A DNA stretch of 64,000 nucleotides, from positions 387,127,307-387,191,306 of the forward strand of contig CM046878.1 in the NCBI GenBank assembly GCA_025667525.1, given 5' to 3'. Under the pieces are notes generated by a model. It ran no database searches and was not told where the DNA came from. It was given only the letters and a program-made list of their open reading frames with translations. This stretch comes from Glebionis coronaria (Eukaryota > Streptophyta > Magnoliopsida > Asterales > Asteraceae). Within the stretch, counting starts at the first letter, position 1. Each line of letters starts with the position of its first letter. Positions 12,068-23,424 of the stretch are shown piece after piece. Both the position numbers and the translations under genes were made by a program.

Positions 12068-12382
12068 TATTCCGACGATAGTGATCGATAAGGGTTTATC
12101 ATTCCGATCATAGTGATCGGATAAGGGTTTTGATATTCAGATTAGGGATTCCGATCTGTCATTCCGATTGGGTACTTTAGACTCATTCCGATTGAGTATT
12201 CCGACCAAGGGTATTCTCTTCATTCCGATCAAGAGGTGAGTTCATATTCCGATCTGGGATTTGGTTAGTATATTCCGATCAGGTTAAGTGACAGCATTCC
12301 GATCAAAGGTTCCGATCATCATTCCGATTGGGAGGTTTGTGAACATTCCGATTGTAGTCTGATCGGAATATATTCCGATTAG
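12068..12382 (+). repeat. ATTCCGATC motif cluster in solo LTR
   Basis: About 17 copies of ATTCCGA(T/C) with irregular spacers of about 10-25 bases, starting with two GTGATCG(G)ATAAGGGTTT-like modules. It is downstream of the TATA box, so inside the transcribed LTR. It is homologous to the clusters at 33470-33822 and 40603-40956. Confidence 0.88.
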
Positions 12383-12728
12383 GTAGTGTTTTATAGTTTA
12401 TCTTATTTAATTTTTAAGTTCTCATTTTAATACTTTGTCAAATTTTTATTCTTGTCACGCTTTTAAATTCAAGTCACTTAATTTCTCGTTATTTACTTTT
12501 CAAAGTTTTAATTAACGTCATTTATTTTAAATTAGCTTTAGATTTATTTTAACGCCATTTTACTTTTAAGTCATTTACTTTTAAGTCTTGCATTTTTAAT
12601 ATACTACAACGACACAACTTTTGTTTCCACCAAAGAACGACTGAGTCGCACAATAAACTCCTTTTTCAATTCGATTAGACCACTAGAATGATAATTTTCT
12701 TACTAGGCAAAACCTAGTTATCAATTAT

Positions 12729-13414
12729 CCATAAATATAATTGTGTTAGTAGAACTCTACTAATACGTATTATTAGTTTTTCGTTTTTGTGTGAATATTA
12801 TTACTATATTGTATACGTAAACAATAAATTCACAAGTACTCCAAAAGTGTGAAAACACAACCTTGATTCGGGATTTCATCACTCTATCATTGTATTCGAA
12901 TCTCAAACAAAGAAAAAAGGCAAAATAGATAATTACTTTCGTGAAGCCTAATTTTGAAAAACACAAACTATAAGGTGGGTATAAGGCGGGTATTATAAAA
13001 TATACACTAAAGAAAAAGGCTCTTAAGTGCTTCGCGTCGTCTCGTTTCTCCGCTTGCTTGTGCGTGTTTAGATAAAAAAGGGCTAATCGAGGGTTTGCCA
13101 ACCAAAGTATTATCTACATATCATATATATTTTCTTTGTTTCAATTGATTAAACCCTCTTGAACGTTTTGGTGTTCCACCAACGTTCTAAATTCATCGAA
13201 GGCGTTCACTTCACGTGATCGTTTTCATTTCTTGAGGCTCCTTTAATTGAGAGATTTGATTTGAGGAGAGATTTGTAGATTTTTTTCTACGTAATACATC
13301 ACCAAAATCCCAAAAAAAAAGTAAAAACAATCAAAAACCACAAAAAAAAATTGAAAAAGTCAAAAACACCAAAAAGAATCTTCTTTGCTCATCCCCACAT
13401 TGTACATGACGTTT
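12729..13414 (+). other. Leader of Athila-like element
   Basis: AT-rich non-coding stretch before gag. Its last part, about 13300-13380, consists of A-rich CCAAAAA-type repeats that resemble the leader before gag in the element at 34182. There is no primer site and no convincing ORF; the minus-strand frame at 12760-13101 has no protein character. Confidence 0.5.
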
Positions 13415-14769
13415 ATGCAAACTCGCAATCAAGCAAGACGTGCACGTAAATTTCGTAATCGAAAGGAAAACACACCAACACCTTCTAGTGAAGAGACTCC
13501 AAGTGAGGAACCTATTATAGAACAAGAAGCTATCATGGCTAATCGTACTATGATGGAGTTGCTTCAAGCACCCACCAAGGGTTTTGGAGAGGCCATTGTG
13601 ATTCCCTCCATCCTTGCGGAGAACTTCGAGATCAAGACGGGTTTAATGTCTATGCTTCAAGCCAACAAGTTTCGCGGACACGAAAAAGACAACCCACATT
13701 ATCACATTAGGCAATTCAATCGTCTCACCGCGACTAGCAAGTTTAAGGATGTACCCCACGTTTCCATTAAGATGATGTTGTTTCCATACTCGTTAGATGG
13801 ACCCGCCAAGATATGGCTCCGGAAAGAACCCCCAAATTCGATTTTGACGTGGGGTGATCTCGTTTCTAAGTTTGTGAATCAAATTTTTCCACCATAAAAA
13901 ACAACACATTTGAAAACCGAGATTTCAAGATTTACTCAAAGGTCTAATGAGAGTTTTTCTATGGCTTGGGAAAGATTTAAAGAAATGTTACATGAATGTC
14001 CACACCATGATTTTTCCGAATTGCATATAATTGACAATTTTTTATAATGGGCTTAATGATCATGAACAAGATTACTTAAATGCCGCCGCGGGTGGTAATT
14101 TTTTGCGCAAAACGACCGATGAGGCTTTAAAAATCATTGAGAATAGGTCTAAGGTTTACAACCCTCGTAACACACCGAGTGTTGCCACTATGGGTTCGTC
14201 ATCGTCGTCTCGTAACATGAGTGCCTTGCAAGATGAAGCAAATGAGGAGAATCGGTTTTTCGATAGGTTTCGACGCTTATGACTCATTGGAAAGCACAAG
14301 ATGCTTTGATTTCCGCATCGGTTAAGGCGGTTAGAAAGAGTTGTATTTCGTGTGGTGGAGCTCATGATTTTTCCGAGTGCATTACCGCGGATGGTAACAC
14401 TTCGAGTGCGTATGTAGCAACGGGAACTTACAACTAAAACGGCCAAGGTTCCCACCCAAATCAAGCTCCACAAAATCAAAATTCTAACAACTATAGAAAC
14501 AACAATCAAGGTGGTGGTTATCAAAGCAATCAACGTAACTTTAACAAGGGTAATTATCAAAGTGGAAATGGGCAACATTCAAATCAAAACCAAAACCGTG
14601 ATTTTCAAACTACTACACAAGGTTTTCAAAATGCTCACACTAAAAATCTAAATGGAGAATTTTTGGATTATGCAAAAGCAAACGATGCTAAGTTTGATAA
14701 CATGCAACGTGAGATGATTAGCTTAAGATCCGAGTTAAAAACGAGCTTAAAAACGAACTTGCTAATGAA
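13415..14769 (+). pseudogene. gag: Athila-like gag, frameshifted
   Basis: Start chosen at MQTRNQARRARK (13415), matching MRTRSS at the start of the related gag at 34428. The frame runs to a stop at 13895-13897, continues in the same frame to about 14040, and then shifts by one base in a T run (TTTTTTATAATGG) into the piece 14031-14282. A further shift near 14280 leads into the zinc-knuckle piece. Capsid text includes the MLFPYSL.GPAKIWL and AAGGNFLRKT segments, which are typical of Athila gag. The knuckle CISCGGAHDFSEC (about 14340-14380) is CX2CX3HX4C, one residue shorter than the usual retroviral spacing. A Gln/Asn-rich stretch follows, then a coiled-coil-like segment. At least two indels and several stops make it inactive. 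Confidence 0.82.
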
Positions 14770-15835
14770 TTGAAAACTCATGCTAATAAAATGGAAGGAA
14801 ATGTTCAACGTCTCCAACAAAATCAAAAAAAAATGGAGCAAGGTCAACATGAGATTAAGCAAGAATTGTTAAAAGCAGATGCTAGGCAATCAAAATTTGA
14901 AGATCGAATGGGAAAAATGTTTGAAGCTATCATGTGTAAGCCCTCTTCTTCGGGTGGTCTTCCTAGTGATACCATTGTAAACCCGAAAGGAGAATTGAAG
15001 GTTATTACTACTCGTAGTGGTAAAACTTTCAAAGAACCCATTTCTCGTCCAAGTACTTCTACGGAGAAGGAAACAGAGAAAGATCCCGAGGTGGTGGTCG
15101 AAAAGGAGCAAATCTCAATCCCACAAAGTACCGGTCAAACCACACCTACGGTTGAACCAATACCAATAGTGGAACCCGAGATTCCAAGGCCGATGTCTAT
15201 GCCCCAACCCACACCACCCTTACCTTACCCATCAAGACAAAACAAGGAAAAGGCACAAGAACGTAAAAATTATCAATTTGAACTTTTTATGAATATGTTT
15301 CGTGACTTGCCATTCAATATAAGTTTTGCCGACGCTTTGATCATGATGCCTCGATTTTCCGCAAACTTCAAAAGTATGTTGAATAACAAAGAGAAATTGC
15401 AAAAGTCGTCTAGTTGTTCTTCGGTTTTTCTTAGCCGCATACCTCAAAAAGTCGGTGATCCCGGTAAATTTTTAATTCCGTGTGCTATCCAAGATATGGA
15501 AGAATGCTACACCTTGGCCGATCTTGGTGCTAGTATAAATTTGATGCCTCTTGAAATTTTTAAGTCGCTCAATCTTCCTAATCTCACTCCTTCAAGAATG
15601 TCAATCGAGATGGTCGATCATTCTACGATTCTAGCTTGAGGAGTAGTCGAAGACGTCTTTGTGAAAGTTGGAAAGTTTTACTATCCCGTGGACTTTATCA
15701 TTTTAGACATTCCCATTGATCCTAAGTTCCTCTAATTTTAGGTCGATCATTTTTGGATACATCGAGAGCACTTATTGATGTTCATGCTAGGAAAATCACT
15801 CTACGTTTCAATAAGGAGGAACTCGTCATAAATGT
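14770..15835 (+). pseudogene. Athila-like gag tail and aspartic protease
   Basis: The open piece 14770-15639 begins with a charged, coiled-coil-like gag tail (MEGNVQRLQQNQKKMEQ), then a TTRSGKTF segment, a Pro-rich linker and the protease. The active-site loop reads ADLGASINLMP (about 15515-15550), where Leu replaces the Ser/Thr of the usual DSG/DTG. This variant is shared with the element at 36180, so it is a lineage trait and not a recent mutation. The frame stops at 15637 (TGA), and the second half of the fold (VFVKVGKFYYPVDFIILD, then a shifted LILGRSFLDT) follows to about 15835 with one frameshift. In the family this enzyme matures the gag-containing polyprotein. Confidence 0.82.
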
Positions 15836-16054
15836 AATTCAAAACTTTACGTTTTCTCATGTGTATTCTATCACGTCTTTGAACCATATTGATTCTATCA
15901 AAACATTTTCAAAGGATTTTCAAAAATAGCTCTAGGAGTTGTTGATAAAAACGATTTTCCATCCCCTCTGCCGGTGGAGGTTAAGAGTGTTGAACCTACG
16001 TCTTAAATCACAGAAGATTCTTCGGATGATGAATATGTTGACCCCGATGGGTCG

Positions 16055-16645
16055 GTGTTCTTTATTGATAAAGGTTTTGAGAACTTACCACCACCAAAAC
16101 GCAACTTAAATGTGAGAATTTTTAGTGTGTCTAACATCGTTTTAGAAACACCAAATATTTTTGACATAATCAAATCGGGTTTTCATAAGGAGTTTTCAAA
16201 AGATGAAAAAGGAAAAAAGTTTGAATTGGATTTAAAAGATTTTTCTACAATTCTAACTCCCTCATCACCTCGTGTTTTGAGTACTACAAGCTCGTCTTCT
16301 CCTTTTGACAATGCTTTGTGTGGGTTAAGTGTGGGGGAAGCTCCTTACGTTCCCTTCCTTTTCTCCACCGAGGACGAGATATTTGATCCCAGAATTGCTT
16401 ATAAAGGGAAATCCCGGTCTTCTGCCGATGTAATAATTGGAAAATACTTTCATTTGATTGGTGTGAGTCTACCTCGAATAGCTCAAAAGTTTGTATTACC
16501 ATTTGTCCCACCCTTCTACTTCTCATCTCTTTTCTTCAAACTCTTTGAGTTTTTGTCACGTGTTGAAGTGGCGTTGGTTTGTTTATCCAAGGAAAACAAG
16601 GACGCCATCTTCGATCCCGGTATTTTGCATCATCAAAGGACTTAG
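16055..16645 (+). CDS. Post-protease ORF of Athila-like element, unknown function
   Basis: A 196-codon open frame about 220 bases after the end of the protease. I do not recognise it as RT, RNase H, integrase or an envelope protein. It has an acidic lead-in (SSDDEYVDPDG just upstream in the same region), a Lys-rich middle and a hydrophobic patch near residues 140-165 (FVLPFVPPFYFSSLFF), and ends with a FDPGI motif. The related element at 32502 has an ORF in the same place (37213-37608) that also carries FDPGI and a hydrophobic C-terminal half. The two could derive from one ancestral frame. It may be the end of the gag-protease polyprotein. No function can be given from sequence alone. Confidence 0.4.
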   Translation: MFFIDKGFENLPPPKRNLNVRIFSVSNIVLETPNIFDIIKSGFHKEFSKDEKGKKFELDLKDFSTILTPSSPRVLSTTSSSSPFDNALCGLSVGEAPYVPFLFSTEDEIFDPRIAYKGKSRSSADVIIGKYFHLIGVSLPRIAQKFVLPFVPPFYFSSLFFKLFEFLSRVEVALVCLSKENKDAIFDPGILHHQRT

Positions 16646-18545
16646 TCCTTAATACCGGTTTCTTTTGGCCCTTGTTTATCATGTAAGCCCCACAAAAAAT
16701 TGACCATACCATGATTATCCCTAAATGATCACATTTATGGGGGATTCGAGTCGAGCTTTTGACTCGGTTATAAAAAAACAAGGTGTCTCGTGGGGGAGTC
16801 TCATGCTTATCCATGTACATATTATCGCTTTCTAATGTAATAACGTGAGGGGATTTATGCCCTTCCAACCTTTGTTCCATGGTTGTTTGTGATATGTGGT
16901 TTTTAGATGATCTTCTCGATTGGATCCTCTCGTGTTCATTTTATGGGAGCACTCGATCGTTTGCTTTGAAGAATTTCTTGATATCCACACATGATATATC
17001 CTTATATGTTTTAACCTTAGGTTTTTAGCACACTTCATAAACGGCTATTGATTTAATGGTTCCACCCTTTCCATGCTAGATTAAGCATTCGACTACGTCT
17101 CTAGTATGGGGGTATCCTACCCTTAGACTCGAAACATTGAGGATAATGTTTAACTTTAGTATGGGGGATGAATAGATACTTGCCTTGCCAAACCTTCACG
17201 CTTCCCAAAATTTATCTTTTTGTTTATCGTTTTGTTGCAAAATAATGCTAAAAATGGCAAAATTTTAAAGTTTTCTCATGTTTTATATGTGTTTGAAGAC
17301 ACGAATGTAGAGTTCCCGATGGCGAGAATAAGACTAATTTTTGACTCGACCGTGCGTGTTGAGCACTTAGCTTCGATTCCTTAACTTTACATTAGGCTAA
17401 GTCTCTTAAATGAGGACGAGAAATGATAGAGTTAATTATAAGTTACTATGCTAAACGTAGAGTACTCGTATTCTTTCAAAAACTCATGTGTTCTCGTTGT
17501 TTGCTTATTCTCCCTTCGCTTGTAAATATATTTTGCTTAATAAGTATTGGCTTATCGGTTTAGTCTTGATTGTTGGTTTCTAGTCTTTTCTAGTAGCTTT
17601 CATGTAATTAAATTGGGAAGACATTAAGGTATCACAAGCGTCACGGTTTTGAAGTATTGGCAACCCGAATAATCGAAAGCTTCACCTAATAATAAGATTT
17701 CAAGTGCTCACCGAAATCAAGCAAACAATTTGAAGCTCACAAGTCCGAAAAATCTATGCGAAATTGAATGTGAATTATGCCTTAATCTTTGAAGCTTTAA
17801 AGATCCAAAATTCGCTTTTAGCGTGAGGATATACGTCTTTGGCCATAATAAACACCTCATGACGAGGTTAAATAAAAGGCAAGGCAAGACCAAAGTCATA
17901 ATAAAAGCTTCATGGCGAAGTTGAATAAAAGATGGAGGTAAACCTATGATAATAAGGCCCATCCGTTAGGGGGCGTATAAAAGTCTTGGTAATAAGTCTC
18001 ATGTTCAAAACCGTTATAAAACCGTGTTTATCGATCCTTCTTGTTGACTTAATTTTTTGACATCGTTGTCTATTAGGGGGGTTATTAATTCGATGGTCTT
18101 GGTTACACCATTATGACTCTATTTCTAGACCTAAATCTCTATCATCGCATAAGTCAAAAATGTATCCTCGTGAACATTCAAGACAAAAATAAAATATAAG
18201 AGATACCACTTAGGAAAATGGGATTCTAAGTACGTGATTAGGGCATATGAGTAGTGTTAGCATTAATAACTTATAATGACAATGATCTCGTTGCACGCTT
18301 AGCATGGAATTGGGGTGAACATCGAGGACGGCGAAATTATTTCTAACGAATCATTCACTTGTTCTTATTCTATGAACCTAAACGTCCCATTTTGCGATAA
18401 AAATCATACATTATGTCTAAAACGCAAGTAGTAGCAAGTAGTAGTAGTGTAGCAAGTTTATCATTCAATAAAAGTGCATAAAAATGAATATTGGAGGTGC
18501 TATGATACTTTATTCTAGCATTACGTGAGGGCACGGCAATGGTTT
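16646..18545 (+). other. 3' noncoding region of Athila-like element
   Basis: About 1.9 kb without a coding frame between the post-protease ORF and the 3' LTR. It contains several TAGTATGGGGG strings (about 17101-17111, 17157-17165) resembling the real polypurine tract at 18546. The open frame at 17717-17962 (minus) looks like chance. Confidence 0.6.
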
Positions 18546-18557
18546 AGTATGGGGGAG
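18546..18557 (+). promoter_or_regulatory. Polypurine tract
   Basis: AGTATGGGGGAG lies directly before the LTR start TGATGAGACTGC. It is the plus-strand primer position in this family. Confidence 0.8.
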
Positions 18558-19741
18558 TGATGAGACTGCTTTTATACATAGTCTCATCGTCCAAAATTTA
18601 AAATGCATAAAATATCATGAAATATGCCAAATATATGCTTGTGTTTGTTCCACGTGTATTTTAGGTACGGATATTGAGAAAATCACAAAAGATCACAAGA
18701 ATCAAAGAAAAACGAACACGGGAAAAGAAGCCGCACAATAAACCGGACCCAAGTGTTGATTTTCCAAGAATAACCCTTGAAGAATTGAAGATTGTACAAG
18801 AAGGGTCCTCCAATATTGAAGAATTTATACTTTAAACCCTTGTATATTCATAATTACAAGTTTGGTCCTTAAAGTTTGTCAAATTACAAAAAGGACCCTC
18901 AACTTTGAAGAATTGGCAAGAATGGTCCCTCAAAAATGAAGACTTATCAATATTAGTCCTCCAAGAAGTCAACAAACAAGTCAAGACCTTGAAGAATGAA
19001 GAAAATGCCAAAATCAGTCCTTCAAATATCATAAATAGGCAAAACAAGTCCTTTAAAAACCCTTTGGAAAGTTTTGTGGCCAATGTGTGAAAAATGAAAC
19101 TTCAAATACAAAGGATTCGGATTTGTTGCAAGTTAAACCTGAATTGAAAGAAAGAAAGGAATTGAGGGACCAAACATGGCAGACATCCATACTTACCTTG
19201 ACCAACCAGCACTTGACACCTCACCCCACTCAACTTTTCAGCCAATCACATGCCACCTACATGCCACATCACATCGCACTAATCTGGTTTTAATATTAAA
19301 CCTATATTTGGCGCCTTAACACTTATTTAAAATATAAACTGGATCAAAAGCTTCACTCTTCACATTATGAACACGAATTAGGGATTTCTTATTCAGTTTG
19401 AATTAAGCCCTAATTTCATCCAGAATGTTGATTAAGGTTACACTAATCATAACCCAACCCTTAAACAAGCCACTTCATCAACCCAAGAGTCACATGTTAC
19501 CTCCCCTGACCCACAAACTTGCATGAAGACAAGAATAGCCAGAGAATTAACGTGCCATGATCATGCTTCATTCCTACGCACTATTTGGATGTCCAAGATC
19601 ATATAACAACAAGAATGGTCACATGTATCAAGCTCCCAAGTCAAATTCAGTCAACACATATTCAAAAGTTCAAGGGCAATTTTGTAACTTCACCAACTAG
19701 GGTTTATACTTATTATCAGCTTCTTAGCATAGTTTGTAGCC

Positions 19742-19749
19742 TATATAAG
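19742..19749 (+). promoter_or_regulatory. TATA box in Athila-like LTR
   Basis: GCCTATATAAGGC about 1.18 kb into the LTR is the best TATA match. An LTR promoter here would read into the last 2.8 kb of the LTR. Confidence 0.5.
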
Positions 19750-20879
19750 GCATTAGCATCACAACATAGTTCTTTGTTCTTGGTTTTCTTTGGTCAAAAA
19801 TTTGTAAATCCTTGTTTTAAAGTGAATGAAAAAAGTGTTTGATTTTGTGACGAATTCAAAGCTCCAACCTTTATATTCGGTTGTTATTGATATACGTTTG
19901 TGAGTTTGAAGTTTGAAAAAATTGTTTTAAAGATTGTGCAAGTTTTTGCAAGTTTTCCAAAAACCTGATTTTTTTCTAAGTCCTTGTTCTAACACTTGAA
20001 CTTTTTGGGCTATAAGTTGATCATATCACCCTGATAAAGAGTTATCAAGGTGTTGTGAGGCTTGTGGTTTGGGAAGCATCAAGGGGTGGGGATCAAGCTT
20101 GAAAAGATCTTGGTCATTTTTCCATTTTTCTTTATATAATCTGTTTGTTTCTAATCTGTTGTTCTTAGCTGCTTGTTGGAAGCTTGTAGCTGTTAAGTTA
20201 CCACATAAGCTCAAAATTCGTGAGTGTGGATGTACATTCATTAGGTTTGTCATATTTTCCCAAAATTTTGATAAAATATTGGTTCTAAGTGATTTTTGTG
20301 ATTCTGCTGGTGTATGTGTGTTTTTATGCATGCAACTTGGTTCTTGGTTCATATGTTGGATGTTATGATGCTTATTTGGGCTTAATGCAGTCTTGAGAAT
20401 ACTTTTACTTGTTTAAAATTGGATTTAAAAAGTTAAAAGGGTGTTTGGGATTGTTTGTTGGTTCAAATCTGCATAAGTTTGAGTAGGCGTTGGGGTGTTA
20501 TTTGAGTTTATATCTGTTACTAAGGTGTTTTTGTTCTGATATCTGCATGCTTTGTGCTTTGTAACTCCTAATCAAGCAATTGGCTATAAAATCTTGAAAA
20601 TTTGTTGTTTTTGCCTGTGATCTTGTGCACACCTAGTTTGCATATTAATCTAGGGGTAATAACTGTTAAATCATAGTTATTGCAACCTGAGTGATAGATC
20701 TGAGGCTTTGAATTTGGATTTGTGGTCAAGTAGTTCAGAAAAAATTATTCTTGTGTTCATCTTTGTTCATCAGTAACTGCTTGTGCTTAAATCTTGTTCA
20801 TAACTTGGAATCAGTGCATGAAATAAGTTAAGTTGGTGTCATTAAGTTTAATTGAGCTTGTGTATGCATTTGGTGGATT

Positions 20880-21760
20880 GTGGTTAGCTTATACTAGCTT
20901 AAACATTAGCTTATATCACATGATCTGCTTATTACATGTCTGTGCCATATCTGTGGATTGATTGAATTAACTGTATAATTTGGCTAAGTGATTTTGTGTT
21001 TTTCTGCTTGATTGTGACTCCCTACAACTCACCAGTTGTAGGGGTGCCCTTATTGTCCAAAATCATCAAGTGAAACTCTCTAAAAAGCAAAGTCAAAAAG
21101 TCAAAGCAGTGGGAACTCCTTTCCCTTGCTGCTAGCCACTGCTAGTTATAATTAGTCAACAGCTTATTCCTTGTTCATTCTAGCTTATTCTATTGTGCAA
21201 CAACTTATTTTTATGATAGGTCTTATTATTTTGAGCTTATTAATCAGTTTTGGAGTTTACAGCTTTTGGTTTTAGCTTTGGACTAGAAAACGACTGTTTT
21301 GTCTTTTTCAAAAACAGCTTATTTCTTATTTCAGTTTATTGAGTGTGCTTATTGGAAAACTTTTTGTTGATTAAGCTTAGTTTTGTCATTTAAAACCTTT
21401 TTCAAGTTGAATCAGCTTTTGAAGTGGCCTAGAACTCAAAAACGACTATTTTGTCATTTTCTGTAGAGAGCTTTTGCTTATTTCAGGCTTATTTCTTGGG
21501 CTTATTCAAAAATTCTTTTTACAAACATCTTAATTAGGTCAATAGAAGGTTGTGTGTCAAATTTCAGCTTATGGCATCAGCTTATAGCTTAATGGGCCAA
21601 CAATCCCATTAAGAATAAGTTGTTTTGAAATAAGCTGTGATAAGCTCACTTTCAGCTGTTGGGCCTTTAGACTTTTGTTCTTAAAATTGAATTTTGAGTC
21701 AGATAGATTATTTTGGGCTTATTTTGACAACTTTTTGCTTATTGGGCCAAAAAGCCCAAT
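20880..21760 (+). repeat. GCTTATT-rich stretch in LTR
   Basis: AGCTTATT and close variants recur some two dozen times at irregular spacing, e.g. AGCTTATTCTATTG, GTGCTTATTGG, GGGCTTATTC. It is not a strict tandem array. A milder form (TAGCTTATTAG, GTGCTTATTTG) also lies in the Athila-like LTRs near 12010 and 33415. Confidence 0.6.
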
Positions 21761-22588
21761 TATATGGACTGTTCTTCATTTTAGCCCATTTAGAGGCCCA
21801 ATAGGGGTATTTTGGTAATTTCAAGTTCATTTCTGAGTTTATTAGGTTAAAATAAACTAGTTTGCAACTTTTTAGAATTTTTTATAAATTTTGGATTTTT
21901 AATATTACTTTATTATTATTTTATTATTAAAAATTAAATTTAGGATTTTTGCAACTTTTTCATTTTTCATAGCTTGAATACATTAAGTTAGGAAGTTTAA
22001 AAGTTTTAGATTAATTTTCTTGTCAATTAATTAATTTTTAGAATTATTTTAAGGTTTTTATAGTTTTTAATCATTTTTAAATAGTTTTAATTAAATTTAA
22101 ATCTTTCAAAAATAGTTTTAATTTAGATAAGTTATTTTAGAGGTTTACAAAGTGAAAAATCTCATTTTGAGCTTTTTGTTAATTAAACTGGTTTTTTGGG
22201 CTTTAATTAGCATTAAAAAATTAATATTTAATTAAATAAAAGGTTTGAGTGAATTTTGATTTTTTGTAAACTCTAATTACCTTTTTTAGGATCTATTGCA
22301 ATTTTCTAGGAATTTTTAGATTAATTTTTAAATTTCGTCACTTTTTACGGTTTTACGTGCACGACTTTTCGTCTTAGTTTAATTTAGATTCGTAATCGTC
22401 ATCCTTTTCTATTTTCTTTTTTCATAATCATAATCACAAACATTAATCATCTCTTTACACAACACACTTGCCTCCTTGGGAAACGAACTCTCCTTTGGGT
22501 CATTTACAAGTGGTTTTCCTAAACCGTTTGTTTAATACTTGTCGCTTTTACGCTCTTTTTCCTAAAGGGTAGTAAAACTCTACAATCA

Positions 22589-22640
22589 ATCCTATCACAC
22601 GACTATTAAATATAAGTCTATAAACTTACAGCTCCCACTT
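22589..22640 (-). repeat. copia polypurine tract and remnant of 3' LTR
   Basis: The minus strand reads CTAAGTGGGAGC (22640-22631) then TGTAAGTTTATAGAC, the expected tract followed by an LTR start. Only about 42 bases of LTR remain before the Athila-like LTR. Confidence 0.6.
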
Positions 22641-23424
22641 AGACATATTTCGAATATCATGATTACATTGACTAGCGTCTAGTTACACTTACCAATGTCT
22701 CTAGTACAACTCGAGTAAGGTCTCATGGACAAAACCTTTTAACGATTCTACATCGTTATTATTATCCTTTTATTTATATACAACGTTAATATGGATATGG
22801 ATCTGAGTCATTCCTTTCATTAAACATTATGTTTCCCGTTCACAGATTCTGCAAGATTACCAAAACAAATTTGGGTGTGGCCACACAAACATCTTACTAA
22901 TCCCACGAGGGCCCCAGCTGTATTAAACTCCAAAACGAAATTTGGAGGAAATAAATTCCATATCGACTACGAGCAAAACTTATGAATTTTGCAACACTTT
23001 CAAAAATAATCCTTATAGCTACCAGTTATGTTTAGTGTTAGATTATTCCACAGAGATGCACTAGATTCACAACAGTTTCCTGGTATCTCAAGTCTAAGGA
23101 TAACTATTTAAGTTTTTCTTAATGACAAAGATCCATAAAGAAAAAACATATAGTTGGGATAAGTCCAATATTCAATTTATCGAATATCATCCAAAATCGA
23201 TCAATATACTTTCAAGTATACTCTATCGCTATTTTGATTTGTCTTAATTTAATAATATTCCCATATTATTAATCGACAACGGACATTTAGCATAACATTT
23301 ATTCATGGATTAAAACATGTAAAATAAGATACACTTATTAAATGATAAAAATAAACGAAACCCAATCTTTATTTTAGTATATAATAATGTCATAACATCC
23401 TTTATCCAAATACTAATCATATAT
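22641..23424 (-). other. copia 3' noncoding region
   Basis: About 780 bases between the RNase H stop and the polypurine tract, without an open frame. Nothing else is recognised in it. Confidence 0.55.

Larger units (their letters stand above)
11099..12723 (+). repeat. Solo LTR of Athila-like family (1625 bp)
   Basis: Starts TGATAGGTGTGTAAACACCC and ends CTAGTTATCA like the paired LTRs at 32502 and 39636. It is flanked on both sides by ATTAT (11094-11098 and 12724-12728), with no internal region, so it is a solo LTR left by LTR-LTR recombination. It is more divergent from the other two copies than they are from each other. Confidence 0.92.
11086..22588 (+). mobile_element. Athila-like Ty3 element without polymerase (left end outside)
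   Basis: Plus-strand element with leader (11086-13414, interrupted by a solo LTR), gag, protease, a post-protease ORF, 3' noncoding sequence, polypurine tract and a long 3' LTR from 18558. No RT, RNase H or integrase wording is found between the protease and the LTR. No 5' LTR or primer site lies between 12724 and the gag. The simplest reading is that the copia element at 8221-11085 inserted in the leader, so the 5' LTR lies left of the window. The right edge (about 22588-22597) abuts the LTR remnant of another copia. Confidence 0.7.
18558..22588 (+). repeat. 3' LTR of Athila-like element (about 4.0 kb)
   Basis: The start is fixed by the polypurine tract and by a perfect 9 bp stem GATGAGACT...AGTCTCATC at 18559-18588. 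The end is less certain: CTACAATCA (22588) or TCCTATCA (22597), just before a copia LTR remnant. The LTR holds a degenerate phrase repeated several times (GGTCC..TCAA..TTGAAGAAT, 18780-18990), a TATA box and a long stretch rich in GCTTATT. The short ORFs inside it (18905, 19087, 19585, 20069 and others) are chance frames. Confidence 0.7.

Noticed and set aside
12068..12382. ATTCCGATC cluster considered as CRISPR-like or as a centromere satellite
   Set aside because: Units are 8-9 bases with irregular spacers and are fixed to LTR or leader positions; not an array of either kind.
20026..20368. Overlapping plus and minus ORFs of about 100 codons in the long LTR
   Set aside because: Neither has recognisable protein wording and they lie within LTR sequence; judged chance.
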